Positions 1 through 5,835 of a DNA stretch of 5,835 bases are shown piece by piece. The notes under the pieces are model-generated. The model did no database searches and was not told where the DNA came from. It was given only the letters and a program-made list of their open reading frames with translations. The stretch's first letter is position 1, and the number at the start of each line of letters is the position of its first letter. Origin of the DNA: Saprospiraceae bacterium (GTDB lineage: Bacteria > Bacteroidota > Bacteroidia > Chitinophagales > Saprospiraceae). Both the position numbers and the translations under genes were made by a program. Where the stretch lies: contig CANETR010000156.1 in NCBI GenBank assembly GCA_947441325.1, forward strand, positions 1-5,835, in the 5' to 3' direction.

Positions 1-93
1 GATATGCCTATCATAGTTTTCGATATAAACGAGCCTTCAAATCTTTTAAGAATTATCAAGGGTGAACATATAGGTACCTTAGTTGCCGGATAA
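1..93 (+). CDS. pyrH: UMP kinase, C-terminal end (partial)
   Basis: This is the 3' end of a gene that begins before the window: 30 codons in frame 1 and a TAA stop at 91-93. The peptide contains MPIIVFDINEPSNLL followed by GEHIGTLV, which matches the conserved C-terminus of bacterial UMP kinase (PyrH), where a 'MPI-x-VFD' beta strand is followed by 'G-x-x-x-GT-x-(V/I)'. PyrH is a cytosolic hexameric amino-acid-kinase-fold enzyme that phosphorylates UMP to UDP with ATP in pyrimidine nucleotide synthesis. The active-site part lies upstream and cannot be checked here. In many bacteria the ribosome recycling factor gene frr follows pyrH; here a terminator and an unrelated gene follow instead. The assignment rests on a short but distinctive tail. 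Confidence 0.88.
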   Translation, partial: DMPIIVFDINEPSNLLRIIKGEHIGTLVAG

Positions 94-113
94 TTTTTTT
101 AAATAAAATTGCC

Positions 114-150
114 AAAGCCGAAGATTTCAATAGAAGTCTTCGGCTTTTAT
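114..150 (+). terminator. Rho-independent terminator after pyrH
   Basis: An 11-bp perfect inverted repeat pairs AAAGCCGAAGA (114-124) with TCTTCGGCTTT (137-147). It can be extended inward by a T-G wobble and three further pairs to close on the tetraloop AATA at 129-132, giving a stem of about 15 bp. A short T run (145-148) and AT-rich DNA follow. It starts 20 bases after the pyrH stop and separates pyrH from the next gene. Confidence 0.85.
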
Positions 151-245
151 ATTTAATTATTAGTCAGTGATTTGTATTATTATAACCAGTTAAAAATGTA
201 TTATAAAGAAAATGTTTTTTAAAAAAAACACGAAATGACAGAAAG

Positions 246-284
246 GTAACCTCGCTTTAACATTGAGTTAACATTATGTTCGGA
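246..284 (+). promoter_or_regulatory. 11-bp-period TTAAC direct repeats (possible response-regulator operator)
   Basis: TTAACATT occurs exactly at 257-264 and again at 268-275, an 11-bp period or about one helical turn. In the same register one step upstream, GTAACC (246-251) matches TTAACA at four of six positions; one step downstream, TTCGGA (279-284) is a poor match. Direct repeats with a TTAAC core at 11-bp period are the known operator design of PhoB/PhoP-family response regulators: tandem TTAAC-like repeats in cyanobacteria, and TTAACA-like repeats separated by about 5 bp in Bacillus. The array lies just upstream of the predicted -7 box, as expected for an activator. That it binds PhoB, or any protein, is inference; another OmpR-class regulator is possible. 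Confidence 0.4.
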
Positions 285-290
285 CATTTG
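263..290 (+). promoter_or_regulatory. Probable Bacteroidota promoter of the lipoprotein gene
   Basis: A TTG at 263-265 and GACATTTG at 283-290 are separated by 17 bases. The phylum consensus is TTG near -33 and TAnnTTTG near -7; the downstream box matches five of its six fixed positions (G replaces the first T). The implied transcript would start near 297 and leave a leader of roughly 20-25 bases before the ATG at 320. The TTG overlaps the TTAACATT repeat, so a bound regulator would sit on or next to the -33 element. Confidence 0.5.
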
Positions 291-319
291 TGGCATCAAA
301 AACAAAAAACATTAATATT

Positions 320-1597
320 ATGAGAAAATCAAGATTATTTCTGCTCTCTCTTGTAGCCCTCACTTTGGGTGTACAGTCTTGTAAAGAAAAAGACAAATGC
401 GAAGGCGTTGTCTGTGATAACGGTAAAGTTTGTGTTGACGGTACTTGCGTAGGTCAATCTGCTAACGTAATTGTTACTTCAAACATTACAACCAACACTA
501 CCTGGACTAAAAACAACATTTACGAACTTGCTGGTCGTATCACTGTTCTTGACGGTGTTACTTTGACAATCGAAGCTGGAACAATCATCAAAGGTCAGGC
601 TGGTACAGGTGCCAATGCAACTGCTCTTTTGGTTGCTCGTGGTGCTAAATTGAACGCAACAGGAACAGCAACTGCTCCTATCATCTTCACTTCTGTAGCG
701 GATGAAATTTCTGTAGCACAAGTTGCTGCTGGCGATTTCAAAAGCCCTAATCTTGACGCAACTGTTCAAGGTCTTTGGGGTGGTGTAATCGTTCTCGGTA
801 AAGCACCAATCTCTGCAACAGCTGCTCAAATTCAGATTGAAGGCATTCCTACAACTGATGCAAACGGTCTTTACGGTGGAACTGATGCTGCCGATAACAG
901 CGGTGTATTGAAATATATCTCTATCCGTCACGGTGGTGCAAATATCGGTAACGGTAATGAAATCAACGGTCTTACTTTAGGTGGTGTAGGTAACGGTACA
1001 GTTATCGAAAACATCGAAGTTGTTGCAAACCAAGATGATGGTATCGAATTCTTCGGTGGTACTGTAAACGTAACAAACGTATTAATCCTTAACTCTGGTG
1101 ATGATGCAATTGATACTGACCAATCATGGGCTGGTACTTTGGATAACTTCATCGTTATTTGTGGTGACGCAACTGACCACGCTCTTGAAATCGACGGTCC
1201 TGAAGGAACTTTGAATGACGAGCATACCCTAACAAATGGTTCTATCAAAGGTAATCCTGCTACTGAATTGGGCGACTATCGTTCTTGCGCAAGAGGTACA
1301 TTTGAAAATATCTTCTTCTTTGGTTTTTCAGATCCAGCTACTGCTGGTAGAGGTGACTTCTCACTTTCAAATCCAACAGGTTCTACTTGTACTACTGACA
1401 ACTTTACAAACAACATCCTTAACTTTGCTTCATTGCAGTTAGACACTACTGGTATGAATAGCCCTGCATTGACTGCAGTATTCAAAAACGGTACTAGCGT
1501 TCATGCAACAATCGTATCTACTCGTACAGTAGGTGCTAATAAAGCAGTTCTTTCTTGGACTTGGGCTTCACAAGCTAACTTACTTGGCAGCTTCTAA
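320..1597 (+). CDS. Secreted beta-helix-like lipoprotein, probable partner of the downstream TonB receptor
   Basis: This 425-residue protein begins with a lipoprotein signal peptide: basic MRKSR, hydrophobic residues 6-18, and VQSC with the lipidated Cys at 21. After it comes KEKDK, resembling the charged lipoprotein export signals that send Bacteroidota lipoproteins to the cell surface. A short Cys motif follows (C27, C32, C38, C43; EGF-like spacing, as in 'CDNGKVCVDGTC'). The body from about residue 50 matches a widespread uncharacterised secreted family: LTIEAGTIIKG at 82, a 'VARGAKLNATG' segment at 105, GLWGG at 151, DDGIEFFGG at 239, and DDAIDTDQSWAG at 261. The repeated turn-rich pattern suggests a right-handed parallel beta helix; the paired Asp residues could bind metal (inference). 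C281, C323 and C357 lie in the body. No type IX secretion C-terminal domain is recognisable. ATG 320 is chosen because a GTG at 290 in the same frame would lie inside the promoter and put ten polar residues before the signal peptide. Codons are biased: about 24 AAC to 11 AAT, Gly nearly always GGT with no GGG, consistent with high expression. It is not SusD-like. The ligand is unknown. Confidence 0.82.
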   Translation: MRKSRLFLLSLVALTLGVQSCKEKDKCEGVVCDNGKVCVDGTCVGQSANVIVTSNITTNTTWTKNNIYELAGRITVLDGVTLTIEAGTIIKGQAGTGANATALLVARGAKLNATGTATAPIIFTSVADEISVAQVAAGDFKSPNLDATVQGLWGGVIVLGKAPISATAAQIQIEGIPTTDANGLYGGTDAADNSGVLKYISIRHGGANIGNGNEINGLTLGGVGNGTVIENIEVVANQDDGIEFFGGTVNVTNVLILNSGDDAIDTDQSWAGTLDNFIVICGDATDHALEIDGPEGTLNDEHTLTNGSIKGNPATELGDYRSCARGTFENIFFFGFSDPATAGRGDFSLSNPTGSTCTTDNFTNNILNFASLQLDTTGMNSPALTAVFKNGTSVHATIVSTRTVGANKAVLSWTWASQANLLGSF

Positions 1598-1610
1598 TTA
1601 TTTTATATTT

Positions 1611-1657
1611 AAAAAGCAGACCAGAACCTTGAAATCTGGTCTGCTTTTTTATTTTTT
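1611..1657 (+). terminator. Strong terminator or attenuator between lipoprotein and receptor genes
   Basis: A perfect 15-bp inverted repeat pairs AAAAAGCAGACCAGA (1611-1625) with TCTGGTCTGCTTTTT (1635-1649) around a 9-base loop, followed by a T-rich tail to 1657. The A run on the left arm makes it symmetric, so it could also act on the minus strand, although no minus-strand gene is evident. It starts 13 bases after the lipoprotein stop and ends only 15 bases before the receptor ATG. Receptor transcripts must therefore come from read-through or from a promoter embedded here. Confidence 0.88.
1629..1657 (+). promoter_or_regulatory. Weak candidate promoter for the receptor, nested in the terminator
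   Basis: TTG at 1629-1631 lies in the hairpin loop and TATTTTTT at 1650-1657 lies in the T tail, 18 bases apart. This fits the TTG / TAnnTTTG layout except for T instead of the final G. Any T-rich terminator tail will tend to resemble this box, so the match carries little weight by itself. It would give a leader of about 10 bases before ATG 1673. Confidence 0.2.
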
Positions 1658-1672
1658 AAACCTGTCATTTTT

Positions 1673-4597
1673 ATGAAAAAGCTTTTATTTCTATTATTAA
1701 TTTTACTGTCGGCAAATTATCTGACGGCACAAAAGGGTACCATAAGAGGTACTGTATTCGACGATGTAAACAATGAGCCCCTAATTGGCGCAACTGTTTT
1801 AATTGTAGGTTCAACAAATGGTGCAATCACTGACCTTGACGGTGAATATAGCATTGAGGTTGAACCCGGAACTTATGAATTACAATATTCTTACATCGCT
1901 TACAAAACTATCACCGTTACTGCTGTAGTAGTTAAGCTGAATGAAGTTAAACTTATTGACAATGTCGTTCTGAAAGAGGATGTACTTGAGGCTGCAGAAG
2001 TAGTTGTGGTAGCAGAGGCCATCAGATCCAACGAAGCAGGTATTATTAATATGAAATTAAAATCTGCCGGAGTAATCGATGGTATTTCTTCCGACAAGAT
2101 TAAGCAAACAGGCGATGGCAATGTAGCCGAAGCTACCAAACGTGTTACTGGTGTAACAGTTGAAAACGGCAAATACGTGTATATACGCGGGTTGGGTGAC
2201 CGTTACTCAAAAACAACCCTCAACGGTGTAGACATTCCGGGCCTCGACCCTGATAAAAACACCCTGCAGATGGATATTTTCCCGACTAATCTCATCAGTA
2301 ATGTGACGGTCAATAAAACATTCACTGCCGAATTGCCAGCCGATTTTACAGGCGGCTTACTCAATATCGAAACAAAAGACTTCCCTGAACAGCGTGTATC
2401 GGCAGTTTCATTTGGAACGGCCTACAACCCTCAGGTGCATTTTAATAAAGACTATCTTTCTTACAAAGGCGGGAAAACCGATTTTCTAGGCTTTGATGAC
2501 GGTACCCGTTCTTTACCTGCCCGCTCTACAGGATCCATTGTTCCAACTCCCTTCAGCGGATTCCCGGAGCAAGAGGTACTGAATTATATCAACAGCTTTT
2601 CAAAAACTTTGGCTGTAGAGCGCAGACTTAGTTTGCTCGACTTGAATCTGGGATACTCTTTTGGTGATCAGATTACACTCAAAAACAAAAAAACAGGGGA
2701 ATTATCTCCAAACAAATTAGGATATACCTTTTCGCTAACTTATAAATCGGATTACAAATTTTATGATGATGTAAGTTATGGTGAATATCAGCGCGACAGC
2801 GACTCCAGTGTTTTCGAAATGAACTATGCTACCCGTCAACGCGGTGAATATAGCGAGCGTAATTTCCTAATTGGTGCTATTGGTGGTTTGGCTTATAAGA
2901 CACCAACTTCTAAACTGAAAATGACGGTGATGCACCTGCAGAATGGGGAGGCAAGAGCAGGTAAATTCTTTATCGAAAATAACTCTTCAGCTGTTGGACA
3001 GTCAGGCTACGAAGCTTACTCCGATAACCTGGAATACAATCAGCGTTCTCTCAGTAATATTTTAATCAATGGAACGCATGTGATGCCAAAATCTAAATGG
3101 GAAATTGATTGGAGACTTTCTCCAACTTACTCCTCTTCAATGGATCCGGATATCAGAAAAACAGCTTTCAGTTATGACGGCACTTATACTTTCTCTTCAG
3201 GCGAGGCTGGTAATCCATCCAGAATCTGGCGTGCACTAAATGAATTGAATGCTGTTGCCAAAATTGATATGACTAAAAAGTACAAATTGGCAGGTTCAGA
3301 TGCTAAATTACGTTTCGGTGCGGCACATACCTACAAAGTCAGAGACTATAATATTCGACTTTACGAAATTCTTTTTACAAGATCTCAGTCATGGACAGCT
3401 CCAGACCCATCTTTGGTTTTAGCTCCTGAAAATATCTATGGCAGTGCTGTAAACGGTTCTTATATACAGTCTGGCAATCCTAATCCAAATCCGAATCAGT
3501 ACAGCTCCAATGTTAACAACTCTGGTCTTTATGTTTCGAATGAGGCTACGTTCTTTAAAAGATTCAAGACTATTATCGGTTTGCGTGCCGAGTATTTTAT
3601 ACAGCGTCATACTGGTCGCGATATTCAGTTTGCTGGTGGCGACCCAGATGGTAATAATTTACAGAATGAAAAGGTATTGGAAACAATCAATTTGTTCCCT
3701 TCTTTGAATATGGTATATAACATTACCCCTAAACAAAATTTGCGTTTAGCCTATTCAAGAACAGTTGCCCGTCCTTCTTTCAAGGAACTTTCATATGCTC
3801 AGATACTCGACCCTATTACCAACCGTATTTTCAATGGTAGCTTATTTGCTTATTCTAGTATAGTTGAAGGACAAAGAGTTTTTAGCTGGGATGGCAATCT
3901 GAAAGAAACAGACATCGATAATGTTGATTTACGTTGGGAATTATTCTTCAAAGAAAACCAAATGGTTTCAGTGAGTGGATTTTTCAAAAACTTCCAAAAT
4001 CCAATCGAGTTGGTACGTATTCCCGAGCAACAGACAAGTACCGAGTATCAAACAAGAAATGTAGGTACTGGTCAACTTTTGGGTCTTGAATTCGAATTGA
4101 GAAAGAACTTTGGTTTTATCGCTCCAGCACTATCAAAATTGAGTGTCAATACCAATGTAACCTTAGTTAAATCACAAATTACGATGACCGAGCTTGAGTT
4201 CAATGCAAGAAACAGCTATGCAAGAGTTGGTCAGACAGTTGAAAGAACCCGTGATATGGCTGGACAGTCGCCCTATGTTATCAATGCCGGTTTGAGTTAT
4301 AACAGCGAAGAACTGGGACTTGATTTTGGTGTATTTTACAATGTGAAGGGTCCAACCCTTGCTATTGTTGGTACAGGCCTTGCTCCAGATATTTATGATG
4401 AGCCTTTCCACAGCTTAAACCTGAGTGTCATTAAAAAATTCGGAAAGGACAAAAACACTACGGTCGATTTCAAGGCCGGCAACCTGCTTAACGACAGAAT
4501 TGAAAGTTTTTACCGTTCGTTCAATGCCACAAAACAGGCATTCAACAGTATCAATCCAGGTATGACCTTCAGCTTTGGAGTGAGCCACAAATTTTAA
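1673..4597 (+). CDS. TonB-dependent outer-membrane receptor (non-SusC type)
   Basis: This 974-residue protein is predicted to import an unidentified ligand across the outer membrane using TonB-ExbB-ExbD energy. A Sec signal peptide (residues 1-19, cleavage after LTA) leads into a carboxypeptidase-regulatory-like domain (about 22-105) with GTVFDD, PLIGATV and DLDGEYSI. A valine-rich stretch, VVVVAEAIRSN at 110-120, is the likely TonB-box region. The plug domain (about 125-240) carries YIRGLGDRYSKTTLNG from 170 and PADFTGGLLNIETKDFPEQ from 222. The rest is a beta barrel: alternating strands, the receptor motif LRLAYSRTVARPSFKEL at 690-706, and a C-terminal strand ending in Phe (FSFGVSHKF), as BAM substrates usually do. 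An Asn-Pro run (NPNPNPNQ, 602-609) probably lies in a loop. The plug lacks the VGYGTQKK/TGAV signature typical of SusC, and no SusD gene is adjacent, so a glycan-import SusCD role is not supported. It lies 75 bases after the lipoprotein gene with a terminator between. Family assignment is firm; substrate is unknown. Confidence 0.93.
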   Translation: MKKLLFLLLILLSANYLTAQKGTIRGTVFDDVNNEPLIGATVLIVGSTNGAITDLDGEYSIEVEPGTYELQYSYIAYKTITVTAVVVKLNEVKLIDNVVLKEDVLEAAEVVVVAEAIRSNEAGIINMKLKSAGVIDGISSDKIKQTGDGNVAEATKRVTGVTVENGKYVYIRGLGDRYSKTTLNGVDIPGLDPDKNTLQMDIFPTNLISNVTVNKTFTAELPADFTGGLLNIETKDFPEQRVSAVSFGTAYNPQVHFNKDYLSYKGGKTDFLGFDDGTRSLPARSTGSIVPTPFSGFPEQEVLNYINSFSKTLAVERRLSLLDLNLGYSFGDQITLKNKKTGELSPNKLGYTFSLTYKSDYKFYDDVSYGEYQRDSDSSVFEMNYATRQRGEYSERNFLIGAIGGLAYKTPTSKLKMTVMHLQNGEARAGKFFIENNSSAVGQSGYEAYSDNLEYNQRSLSNILINGTHVMPKSKWEIDWRLSPTYSSSMDPDIRKTAFSYDGTYTFSSGEAGNPSRIWRALNELNAVAKIDMTKKYKLAGSDAKLRFGAAHTYKVRDYNIRLYEILFTRSQSWTAPDPSLVLAPENIYGSAVNGSYIQSGNPNPNPNQYSSNVNNSGLYVSNEATFFKRFKTIIGLRAEYFIQRHTGRDIQFAGGDPDGNNLQNEKVLETINLFPSLNMVYNITPKQNLRLAYSRTVARPSFKELSYAQILDPITNRIFNGSLFAYSSIVEGQRVFSWDGNLKETDIDNVDLRWELFFKENQMVSVSGFFKNFQNPIELVRIPEQQTSTEYQTRNVGTGQLLGLEFELRKNFGFIAPALSKLSVNTNVTLVKSQITMTELEFNARNSYARVGQTVERTRDMAGQSPYVINAGLSYNSEELGLDFGVFYNVKGPTLAIVGTGLAPDIYDEPFHSLNLSVIKKFGKDKNTTVDFKAGNLLNDRIESFYRSFNATKQAFNSINPGMTFSFGVSHKF

Positions 4598-4653
4598 TTA
4601 GGATAGGATTGGGTGGTACCTACCTGCACAAAACGGTACAAAAAGCTTTTCAT

Positions 4654-4698
4654 AGAGCTGCTCTGTATCAAGGACGGGGCAGCTTTTTTCTTGTTTTT
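4654..4698 (+). terminator. Rho-independent terminator after the receptor gene
   Basis: AGCTGCTCTGT (4656-4666) pairs with ACGGGGCAGCT (4674-4684), an 11-bp stem with two G-T wobbles and a 7-base loop. It extends outward by one wobble and one A-T pair. A T run (4684-4689) and a second T run (4694-4699) follow. It lies about 57 bases after the receptor stop. The spacer between the stop and the hairpin (4598-4653) contains a short AAAAGCTTTT palindrome at 4641-4650 but nothing I can assign a role. Confidence 0.8.
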
Positions 4699-4701
4699 TA
4701 T

Positions 4702-4709
4702 TATCTTTG
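4702..4709 (+). promoter_or_regulatory. Perfect TAnnTTTG -7 box for the HD-domain gene
   Basis: TATCTTTG matches the Bacteroidota -7 consensus at all fixed positions and lies 22 bases before ATG 4732, giving an expected leader of about 15-18 bases. No TTG lies at the ideal distance; the -33 region would fall in the terminator's 3' arm and T tract (about 4680-4690), and a TTG at 4691-4693 is too close. The promoter is therefore a good -7 with a weak -33. Confidence 0.5.
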
Positions 4710-4731
4710 CAGCAAATAGAAGACAGACCAA

Positions 4732-5835
4732 ATGAGCAACAACGGAAAAATACTGAATGACCCAATTTATGGGCTGATTGAGATTCCTTATGGAATTATT
4801 TACGATCTGATGGAGCATCGTTATTATCAGCGTTTGCGCCGTATCAATCAGTTGGGTTTTACCCAATATGTCTATCCAGGTGCTACACATACCCGCTTCA
4901 ACCATACGCTCGGTGCCCTTCACCTGATGCAGAAAGCCATTAGAACACTTTTGGCAAAAGGTATTGAAATTAGTCCTGAAGAGGCCGAAGCTGCCTGCAT
5001 TGCCATATTGCTGCATGATATAGGTCACGGGCCATTTTCTCATTGTCTGGAGTATAATCTCTTGCCTATTGAACACGAGGAGCTATCTATCGCCTTTATG
5101 GAAAAACTCAACGAGGAGTTTGCCGGAAAGCTTAGTCTGGCGATTAGAATATTTAAAAACGATTATCATAAAAAGTTCCTGCATCAGTTGCTTTCTGGTC
5201 AATTGGACATGGATCGTATGGATTATCTTACCCGCGACAGTTTCTTTACGGGAGTTTTGGAAGGTGTGGTCGGTTACGACCGTATCATAAAGATGCTTAA
5301 TGTGCACAATGGCGAATTGGTGATTGAACACAAGGGCCTTTACTCCGTAGAAAGTTTTCTGGTCTCGCGCCGCCTTATGTATTGGCAGGTTTATCTGCAC
5401 AAAACCGTAGTCTGTGCCGGTGAGATGACCATTGCGGCTATCAAGCGTGCCCGAGCGCTCGTAAGTAACGGCGCTAGCTTCAACCTCTCGAAAAGTTTGA
5501 ATTTTTTCCTGGCAGGAGATTTTTCAAAAGATTCTCTGCACAGCGACCGTGATTTGATTCTGCATCATTTTTCCCGTTTAGACGATACTGATATTCTCAC
5601 TGCCTTAAAAGCCTTTAGCGAGTCGGATGATTTTGTTCTTTCTTTCTTGTCGCAGAGCCTAGTAAGCAGGAAACTCTTCAGGGTTAAAATGCAGACCGAG
5701 CCCTTTAGCGATGATTTTATTGCAAGCATCAAAGAAAAAACCATCAATCAATTTTCACTCTCAGAATCTGATATTGACTATTTGGTATTTGGCGGTCAGG
5801 AATCGAACAAGGCTTATGTTACAGGTTCAAAAGAA
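4732..5835 (+). CDS. HD-domain phosphohydrolase (dNTPase/SAMHD1-like superfamily), 3' end missing
   Basis: An open frame of 368 codons from ATG 4732 runs off the window without a stop; full-length Bacteroidota relatives are about 400 residues, so only a short tail should be missing. It is a cytosolic member of the HD metal-dependent phosphohydrolases. The metal ligands are recognisable: H58 in TRFNHTLGALH, H95-D96 in LLHDIGHGPFSH, and a downstream Asp in SGQLDMDRMDYLTRDSFF (probably D161), the layout seen in dGTPase and SAMHD1-type proteins. The N-terminal part NDPIYGLIEIP and the later RRLMYWQVYLHKT segment are characteristic of this conserved Bacteroidota group, whose substrate I do not know to be established; deoxynucleotide triphosphates are the family-based guess. 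No signal peptide or membrane segment is seen. In many Bacteroidota this gene precedes lpxD and other lipid A genes; that would lie outside the window. It has its own terminator-promoter boundary upstream, so it is probably not co-transcribed with the receptor. Confidence 0.9.
   Translation, partial: MSNNGKILNDPIYGLIEIPYGIIYDLMEHRYYQRLRRINQLGFTQYVYPGATHTRFNHTLGALHLMQKAIRTLLAKGIEISPEEAEAACIAILLHDIGHGPFSHCLEYNLLPIEHEELSIAFMEKLNEEFAGKLSLAIRIFKNDYHKKFLHQLLSGQLDMDRMDYLTRDSFFTGVLEGVVGYDRIIKMLNVHNGELVIEHKGLYSVESFLVSRRLMYWQVYLHKTVVCAGEMTIAAIKRARALVSNGASFNLSKSLNFFLAGDFSKDSLHSDRDLILHHFSRLDDTDILTALKAFSESDDFVLSFLSQSLVSRKLFRVKMQTEPFSDDFIASIKEKTINQFSLSESDIDYLVFGGQESNKAYVTGSKE

Noticed and set aside
290..319. 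GTG at 290 as an upstream start of the lipoprotein gene, adding ten residues
   Set aside because: It coincides with the last base of the predicted -7 box, adds a polar stretch in front of a standard signal peptide, and the ATG at 320 gives a normal lipoprotein start.
479..1485. Several antisense open frames across the lipoprotein gene
   Set aside because: Their composition (Ser/Cys/Thr-rich) mirrors the biased codons of the sense gene and no family is recognisable; they are shadows.
320..1597. Reading the lipoprotein as SusD
   Set aside because: SusD proteins are alpha-helical, TPR-based and about 500 residues or longer; this protein is Gly/Asn/Thr-rich with beta-helix-like repeats.
1662..1668. 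CTGTCAT, identical to one half of the E. coli Pho box, five bases before the receptor ATG
   Set aside because: There is no second copy at 11-bp spacing, the position would block translation initiation rather than support transcription, and a single 7-mer match is easily due to chance.
4616..4639. GTACC and GGTAC short inverted repeat after the receptor stop
   Set aside because: Only five bases with a 14-base spacer, and a far better terminator follows at 4654.
4594..5076. Minus-strand open frame of 160 codons over the end of the receptor gene and the start of the HD gene
   Set aside because: It overlaps the well-supported HD-domain coding sequence on the other strand, has no recognisable domain, and covers a terminator and promoter.
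5268..5281. GGTCG-GTTA-CGACC inverted repeat inside the HD gene
   Set aside because: A five-base stem within coding sequence, with no T tract and no adjacent regulatory context; likely incidental.

Overview
The window reads as a chromosomal piece of a Bacteroidota (Bacteroidetes) genome. The evidence is a TonB-dependent receptor with the N-terminal carboxypeptidase-regulatory-like domain typical of that phylum, a lipoprotein with a Bacteroidota-style signal and relaxed lipobox, an HD-domain protein of a type common in that phylum, promoter-like TAnnTTTG boxes, and no obvious Shine-Dalgarno sequences. Base composition is moderately AT-rich. I cannot name the genus from this sequence. All supported genes are on the + strand, and no tRNA, rRNA, insertion sequence, CRISPR array or integration site is visible.

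Layout: (1) 1-93 is the last 30 codons of pyrH (UMP kinase), closed by a strong hairpin terminator at 114-150. (2) 151-319 is a regulatory region with a perfect TTAACATT direct repeat at 11-bp spacing, directly upstream of a probable Bacteroidota promoter. (3) 320-1597 encodes a 425-residue secreted lipoprotein with a small Cys motif and a parallel beta-helix-like body. (4) 1611-1657 is a near-ideal terminator hairpin placed inside what looks like a two-gene unit. (5) 1673-4597 encodes a 974-residue TonB-dependent outer-membrane receptor that is not of the SusC type. (6) 4598-4731 holds a third terminator and a perfect TAnnTTTG box. (7) 4732-5835 is the first 368 codons of an HD-domain phosphohydrolase that runs off the window; it has no stop here.

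The central pair is the interesting part. A presumably surface-exposed beta-helix lipoprotein sits next to a TonB-dependent receptor, an arrangement analogous to SusD/SusC but built from different families. The lipoprotein has the codon bias of a highly expressed gene, and the hairpin between the two genes may hold receptor expression below that of the lipoprotein. The 11-bp-period TTAAC repeat resembles the operator design of PhoB/PhoP-type response regulators, so nutrient (possibly phosphate) control is a testable hypothesis. The substrate is unknown. The flanking pyrH and HD genes are housekeeping-like genes, each separated from the pair by its own terminator.
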